64,000 bases of DNA. Origin: Siphonodentalium dalli (Eukaryota > Mollusca > Scaphopoda > Gadilida > Siphonodentaliidae). A model generated the notes under the pieces. It worked only from the letters and a program-made list of their open reading frames with translations. It did no database searches and was not told the origin of the DNA. Position numbers and translations under genes: made by a program. The stretch spans positions 280,357,426-280,421,425 of the forward strand of contig CP136063.1 in NCBI GenBank assembly GCA_032622095.1, given 5' to 3'. Of this stretch, positions 46,601 to 55,600 are shown piece after piece; position 1 is the first letter of the stretch; the number at the start of each line of letters is the position of its first letter.

Positions 46601-49600
46601 TAACATGTAATCATACATGTATCTATCGTGAGTTCACTGTTCGTCTCCGTTGGATCGTATGGAGCGTATGTATATATAATCCCACTTGCTTCTCTGAAGA
46701 TTCTGGCGACTGATGCTTGATGACACTGAGTTCGCACATATTGTAATTTGTCTTATTTTCCCCTCCCCGGGAGGATGTCGTGGAACAGTTTATATGTGGC
46801 CTAACTGACCAGCCGCACTCAGTACCATGTAGACGAATCTCACACGGACAGTTGAACAGTACTCACACACGACTGAAGGCGTTCGAGTTACATTGTATTG
46901 TGACTTCTGTTTATACTAGTATGTTAATACAGCATACATCGCAAAACTTAATTTTATTGAGATCCGAGCACTACTGTTCAAGTTATGACATGAACAGACA
47001 TCGGATGGACGCATGCCTGGACAGGTGCAAAACAGTATACCCCCCTTTTAAAAAAAAAAGTACAGTATCATAGTTGTCAACAAAAGTCATATACTAACGT
47101 TCTTTCATGAGTTTGAACTGCGAGCAAGTTTGGTTGACAAATTATATATATGGTTATTCCTGGTTCAAACTAAAATTTCCCCAAGCATGTGTCATCACAA
47201 ATTTAAACAAACAACTACTTGTATGTGTAATCAGCATGGTGTTATCACTCATGTATTAGTATTTGTATACAATGATCTCAATCATGCATGTGAAAATTCA
47301 AAGAGATCCAACCATAAATGCGATCTACAGGGTGTGGCCAATATTCAAATGTGAAATTCACTGGCCGGATGGATAACTCTAAAATCAAGTAGTAATAATA
47401 ACCACTTGATTTTAGAGTTATCCATCTTTATCTGCAAGACCGTCTGTTTGAACACGTGTTTCTGGCCCACAAACAATTGAAATAACAAACTTAAAAAATC
47501 AAGATCTGATCACTCTGAGCTTTGATGGGTAGGTTCCTCGACTAAAATTCAAATATTTTTTACCACCAAAGCCAAATAAATAGTAATTTAGGAGTGTCTG
47601 ATCGGATTGAGTACCTTTAAAAAAAACATTTCTGCAATAAATGAGTGCTGCACAGGGTGAGGGTGTGCAGATGGATTCAAATGTTATATTGAAGATGGCT
47701 TACGGAAAAATTAGATGACTACCATCTGGATGTCACCCCAAAGAACCATAGGAAGTTTGGTCATCATCTGATGAAGATGTGGCCTGTAGGGTGTGCTGAA
47801 GGATTTAGTCATGTAAACAGTAAAATCCAAGACGACTGGGGTGGCCATGTTTTTCATCAAAAATAGAGATGGGCGGTACTCGGTATTTACCGTGCGGTAT
47901 CGGTATCAGCGTAATACCGATTTACCGTACCGAATCAAAACTAAAAATACCGTATTTTCGGTAATGAAATTAATCATGTGTTGCCAACATATGTGTGTCA
48001 CCTTGTCACCGCGGCCGTGACATGCATGAATTGTATGACCGGTCAACCGTAAGCAACGAGAATCGGATAATTATGATAACTCTGTGTAACAAGTCAGTAC
48101 TACATGTATTAGTCTATAATTGCAACATTGTTACATCAAGGGCACAGCTGCCCGACGGCATCTTTGATCTTTACGACATATTAATGACAATGTAACTAAC
48201 ATCATGAGGTATGACTACTCATAGCTGGAGCGTTATGTGTCAATTTCGGTATCCGTCCAAATGGAAAATGCGTGGGCAACTCGGTATCTGTGTCCCAAGA
48301 TATATCGAAGCATGTGGAATCGAAGCACTTGTTATGGGGGGTCCCCGTGCAAAACAAATACAAAACCTCACAGGTTACTTTATAATTAGATGGTGATGCA
48401 ATAGCGATTGATATACGCATTGCAGATTTTTGATACAACCTGATCTTGCCAATTGCAAATAGCACATCTTCTTGGAAAGTTGTGCACAAATATGTTTATA
48501 TCCTACTATAAATTACTTTATTAAACATATATATACTTACCGGTTTATTATACATATGTGCCTATATCTGACAATAAAGATCGTGTGATAACTTTAAATT
48601 AACACTTGGGCACTGTGTGCAACCGGTAGCTTGCCTGCTGCAAATAAGAGGGACTCTTAAATTGTTTACATGAATGGTATATCACGCTGCAAGGAGGAGA
48701 ATATGAACCACCCGCGGGTTTGGGCATCTGCAGTTCGGAAATTGTCATGGCCGGTTTGCCTATTTTCATGACATCGTGCGAACGTTCATAAATTTGTGAA
48801 TTGTGATCACTGATTACTACTCACAATTCTATTCACTCATGGAAATGTTACGAAAATAAATTGACACAAAAACATATTGTAGTCATGCTCTTATTCTTTT
48901 CAAATCAGTGCGACGACATGCGTGTAAATCATCAAAGAGATGTGTGAATATTACTTAATTGCGTAGGTCATTTTGTTGCCTAATTTAGGTATTGTCATGA
49001 ATGTAGTAAATCTATGGACTGTGGTCATATATACATGTACATGTATATTGTTCAGCTAAAAACTTGAATTACAATAATTTACCGGGAATATCTGCTTTGA
49101 TCTTATAATTTAATAGCAATACCGATTACCGTACCGATACCGAGGTAAATCGACGAAAATTTACCGATACCGACATTGAAATTTCAATACCGCCCATCTC
49201 TAATAAAAAAAAATTCAAATTTGATAGCTCCCATCTAGAGGTGATCCTGAAGACCTGAACATGCCTATAAATTTTCAAAACAATTCTCCAATAATTATAG
49301 ACATGGGCTGCAGACAGTACAGGGTGTGCCGATTAATTCAGATGTGAATTTTTTTTTATTTCGAAAAAAATTTATGTCTCAAATCAATTGGTGACAATCA
49401 GATGAGAAATGTGTCTGTAAGTAAAAATTGTTGACAGATGGACACATGCAGAGAAAAACAATATCAAGGAACTCTTTATCCTCAATTTTACACTATATTT
49501 TTGACAGGGAGAGTAAAATGTATATGGTGTGTTTGGGACGACAAATTAATTTATGTATTAAAATATTTCCTACAAGCTTATGGATTTGTTTTAATTCAAT

Positions 49601-52600
49601 CCACAGAGAATTCCAGTATTATTATTCGCCCATTTCAATATTATTAATTTCAGCCAGATACTTCAAATCACTATTCTTCTTTCATTACCATTTCCTGCTT
49701 AAATTCAAAACTTACCTCAGGAAACCTGCTAAAAGACATTCAACCTCTGGATGGTCCCTCAAATATTTCTCATTGTCAGACCTCATTTTCATCTGTAATA
49801 AGCAAATGTAAACATATTATGGACTTGTACAGATGTGTGAAACTGAGATGCAACTATCTTCTATAAACTAACGAAAATGATTTTGAGATGTCCCTCAACT
49901 CAGATCAAGCTTGAAAATCAGTCCCCATTTTGGCTCATGCCGTCATGGGCCATGTCGTGGCTATATAATAAATGAACAAGTTTGTAATTATATAGGATCT
50001 GCCTGGAACGGTTCAAAGTTCTAATAGCATTATACAGCGCGTAACTACTAACTATTACACCAAAATGGATCAAAAGTAAAAAAAAATTATACTGTTGGTC
50101 TAGAAACAACAAATGTATGTGGGGTGTAAATTTTCCAACTAATGTTTTGTCATTCACTAAATTTGTCCACACTGTCAACCCACCCCCCCCCCCCTCATCA
50201 CGACCTTGCTGGGATTGGACTGACACGGGCTTATCGAAAAGAATTTATAACTGCAAAATTATAAATGCTGTAGTTTTATTTAAATCACAATGTCCTACCC
50301 TAATTATTACAGACATATATATTAGGGTCCTGCGAATTGGAGATTTTTATCGAATCGAATATCGAATCGAATCAACAAAATTGAATCGAATATCGAATCG
50401 AATCATACCTGTGTGTTGCATTCTCAATTAGGCAAGTTTTGTCAACAATTAAAAGATTTTTGAAATATTCTATGAACTTATTCCATTCTAACTTATGTGG
50501 CGATCAAAGGTCGTCCGCGATACTGTTAACTTTAATTGATAATTGTCGAGAAAAAAACGATCACAATGTCTATGCGTCTTTCACGACGATTAATATAAAA
50601 CCACTAAATGGATTATCGGAACTAAAATCACGTGAATTTTGTATAGTTTGCATTTACATCCAATATTGCAAATCGACAATCGGAAACATCCGATTTTATA
50701 AACTTAAAGATGCAACAACAGTCGCAAAACAAGACAGGAGTAAAATGCAATTTGCAGACATAAGTTCCATAACGGCATAAGTTAGTCAAGTGTCAATGAT
50801 TGCTCCAAAACCGAAAGTCAACTTCAAAAGAAAACACTGCCCACGTCCTCTTTTCGACACCGGAAACACCTGTTGTTTACATTCTCAGTGATATGACATA
50901 ACGCAGAATCTGTGACGGATAGTCGGCGGATATTAAACGCTAGCAGTTGCTCAGTCTCATACCTATTATAATTTACGTGCGTCGTTGGTCCATCGGCTAT
51001 CTCCAAGCATTTGACTACCTTGTTCGAAGCCAGAATTCAGACATATTTAGTCATCCAATAGTGTCCGTAAACAGCCTACTTTTTCGTCAGTGTATATTCA
51101 AAATTTCGATTTGGAAATTTCGACTCAAAATCGAATCGATTTTGACTTTCGAATCAAATATCGAATCGAAATATGGAATATTCGCAGGACCCTAATATAT
51201 ATATGTTGTTTCATATCTCACAACTCATATTTTGCATTTACATGAATTCTGCAAAAAGGGTTCGCACCCATAAAGCCACTGACATATTCCCAACCTCGAG
51301 GCACATCAAACGCAATCAGATGTCCCAAAATAAACACAATGTCTTCAGTATATTTTCACAATACTCAGACATTAAGCCACATGCTGAAGCAACGTCCAAT
51401 GGAATTTGATTGATCACCGAGCAAACGCCCCGATTCATCACCATAGCCCGCCTTCAGTGCATGATTTATTATATTTTTGTTGAGTCAGATCTAATAATTA
51501 ATAAAGCAATTTTTTTTAAACATGCAGCTATCAGTGCTGCAAACAGAATCATATGCACACGTGTATGCTTATAGTGTCGGCATTCGATTCAGTGGTAAAG
51601 TACTACTAGTAGGGTAGACACACAGTGAAATAAATATATATTTTATCAATTGTTAAATCCGAAAAATGGCCGTAAGAGTACCGCCACAGGTATTTGGTAC
51701 AATATACCCCACCACCCAGAGACATACATGTATATAAGACAAGGTAGATCATGCCATGAATCTCTACTCTGGCTGACGCCCGTAGTGGACAGTTCGGATA
51801 TTCCAAGGGGATTCACGAGTGCGTGCAATTACATGGTGCGGTCACATGTTATGGTAGACATGTCAGTGTTTACATTCTGTTATTTGTCGGATTTTAAGAA
51901 TAAATGACGTGTAGCCACTGTAGGTGAGTGGATGGTTTCAAACTTATATTAGTATTTATTTGATAAATACATGTGCGTTGGTCATAATTGTTAGGCATAC
52001 TTTCATTGAAAATCTACTCGCTCATAGCGTTTAGAACTCGTGATGGAACTCAGATGGCGTAAGCCATGCTACTACATGTAAGTTCCAATGGATCTAAAGA
52101 AGAAGAGGTCACCAGATCCAGTTTGAACAGACGGTTTGTGCTAACTGACAATAGACCAGCCACAATCTGCAAGCTTGAGAGATTAGCTCGGCCTCAAATC
52201 AAGAGAATAGAAAATGTAAACAACAGGTCGGGCACAGGTGCCAAATGAGCTAAATAGCTCACATAGCTAAATCGAGCTAAATTTTTAATGTGATTTAAGT
52301 CCATTCATTCAGTTCAATCATTTCAATGCGTGCATCAAATTATCGCGTTGCGAATTTACTTCAACTGGGCCAACCTAATATTGAGCTTCACAAAAATAAC
52401 TTGTGCTCATCTACTCACAACAGTCTTGATATCTTTTACGTGACATTAAATTGCTTAAGGATTTATCCATATGTTTTCAGTAAAATTCGTAACAGAAAAT
52501 AGTTTTCAATTGACTTTTCAGTCGACAAATCGTGCTATGTCAGATTCGCTCCGCTATCTCTAAGCTTATCCTAAGATAAAATGAAACAAACGTTCTGATT

Positions 52601-55600
52601 GGCTGCTCAAAACAGGCTCAGTCTATGTGTTTATAAGCATGATTTTAATTGAATTTCACTGGTTGGAAGGTATGGAAAGCCAAGCGCTTTTACCACATCG
52701 ACACAATAGAAGACACGGTAAACGATGCGTAAAATATGAATGTATTGACCACTCGCGCTTCCGTAAATTTCTTCTTCTCTTAATGGCAGATCAGTATACG
52801 TTCGGCAAACGATTTCTCATAAATTGATGAGCGGTTTATCCAGTCGGACAAGATGTTATAACCTTACCTTGTGTCCTTAACCTTCAGGTAAATTCATATA
52901 CAGAAGCACAGTTGTTGGCCATTATATATAAGTAGTAGCCCTAGAGTAAGAATAATAGGAAAGTTGGGAAACAACATGTTAAAAGAAAATTTAAAAACCC
53001 ACCACCTCCCCTGTTGCACTCGAAATCTCATCAAAACGAATACGCTTCGGACATGAATAACTACGTATGCAAAACTATCGAATATCGATAATCACACCTA
53101 CCATACATTTCTTGAGAGGTCTATCCAGAAAAACAACTTTTATCAGGTGAACATAATCAACATCATGATAAAATTTGGCTCGACACAACATCATTAGCAC
53201 GGAAATGTTAGGATCGATAACTCTTTTGAAAAGTCGGGTTGGCGATTACCGCAATACGATAGGGGAACACCATGTGCGTAACGTAACTATCACAAGTATA
53301 ACGTACTCTGATAACTTATGACACTTATCGCCCAATTCATGCTTCAAACATTTTAAACATGTCATCTTCAGCTTCTTTTATTTTATTTTATGAAAATGAA
53401 TAATAAATGGGGTGATAAATATGTATAAAATGACAAATAGAATCAAATTAGCCATTTTCCCGTGAAACTTAGGACAGGTAAGCCAGGTACAAAAATTGGT
53501 GAAATATGAGTACGAACGTCAAAGTGTTCCCCTATCGTATTGCGGTAATCGCCAAACCGACTTTTCGAAAGAGTTATCCTAACATTGCCGTGCTAATGAT
53601 GTTGTGTCGAGCCAAATTTTATCGTGATTTTGATTACGTTCACCTGATAAAAGTAGTTTTTCTGGATATACCTCTCAAGAAATGTATGGTAGGTGTGATT
53701 ATCGATATTCGATAGTTTTGTATACGTAGTTATTCATGTCCCAAGCGTATTCGTTATGATGAGATTTCGAGTGAAACAGGGGAGGTGGGTGGGTTTTAAA
53801 AAATAAATTAACATGTTGTTTCCCAACTTTCCTATTATTCTTACTCTAGGGCTACTACTTATATATAATGGCCAACAACTGTGTACAGAAGGGGCAGTTT
53901 TATAAACACAATTTGTAAGTTCAAAAAGAAGTTTAATCATTCTCCTAAAAGTGTTAATCAAATCGCCTTTGATTGCGCCACTGCTGTTTTAAATTTAATT
54001 AGTTGTACCGAAGTAGTTTCTGTGAAGCTTGACGTGGGGGTCTAACTAAAAAGTCTAAATTAATGAAAGTAAATTTGCAATGCGATAATTTGATACATGT
54101 GTTGAACTGAGGAAATGGACCTAAATCACATTAAACATATAGCTCAATTTAGCTATGGCACCTGTGCCCGACCTGAACTGTTGAACAAACTCAACTGAAA
54201 CTCAAACTGTGAAAGTTGTAACACAGTCCCTAGGAATCACTGTTAGTTGAATAAAATATTATTTAATAACATTAAATAAATATTTTATATTTAGTTATTA
54301 TAGTTATATTAAGTACAGTTTGGAAAGTAAAAAGTTTGTATACTGCATTTTCATTGGCAGATGATTTGCACGAAAATACAGAGTACACATTTTTATGCCA
54401 CACAAACATTCGCTAATTCTGAGTTTATATCATCATATTCCGTATTTTTTTCTTGAAACGATGGTGTATTCAGATTGTTAGTATCTTTCCCAACTTACGA
54501 GAAAATAGCTGTTAGTTACTCGAATATTATTTCAGGTGCAAACTCGGTGGAATTCTTTACGATTTGGGAACACATGTCCATTCTCTAAATAGCAAATTAC
54601 TTATTCGCAACCGGTATTTGTTAAAACACGTGTGACATGCAGCCAGTGCTCTGAGTACGAATCGGCTTTGATTACCGGATGAATGTAGTTATTGTATAAA
54701 CAAATTATATCCAGACTAACAACACAACACACACTGTTAAATAAAATGCAGTGACTCTCGATGTCGAAATCGTTTTCGTTTCATAATGGCGGAAACTGTT
54801 GCGTCCCGGATCGAATTGTAAATATTTGTAATTGAACGTATATATTTCAGATGATGTTTTCTATGGAGACTTTCCGTGATGTTAGCAGAATGACACATTC
54901 ATCTAGTTGACATAATGCCTGAGTACTAACTGATCAGTGTTTCGCACCGAATAAGTGCATTATGTCTTTAATTCAGGTCGTTTGGTTGATGGTGTATTAA
55001 TGTTATATTAATAAATGTGATATTAAATGTTATATTAAAGTTTTCATCATGAATGTTATATTAATTGTTATATTGTTTATATCAACGCGCGAAATATGGG
55101 CCGTGAATTTGGCTCTGTGTGCCCCTCCCCGCGATGTGTTGACCATAGGTGCCAAATTGTACTCGCGAACAATGTGCATGCCCAGTCTATAGATAGGAGG
55201 CATTAAAGCACGGATGACTTTCCCGGTGGGTATGCTGCTAAAATAGTCAGAAGCCTCCCATAAACAGAAAGGATATTAAAATATAGACATATAAAATATA
55301 AAATATTAAAGCTCGTTGGCTCTTCCCCATACAGCAACCAATTCAACTCAACTTTTGCCGTGTTCAGACATGATGTTTTCTATGTTCAATATCCTCAAAC
55401 AACAACCGTGGGGTGAAGGAGAAGATCTCTCGATCTTTTCGACCAATCAGGGCGATTCGCGCCCTCCTACTCTCTTCTCTCTTCACAACTGGAAACAATA
55501 TATATACCAACGGACAAAACTCACACGGATTAATCAAGGTTTTATCCGCCGGTCGTGGTTCTAAATGGACGTGGGGCATTGCTTCTTGCTTTGGTGGCAT

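Noticed and set aside
49428-49811. 127-codon plus-strand ORF
   Set aside because: It is antisense through the well-supported RIIAD1-like exon 2, and its composition resembles AT-rich noncoding DNA.
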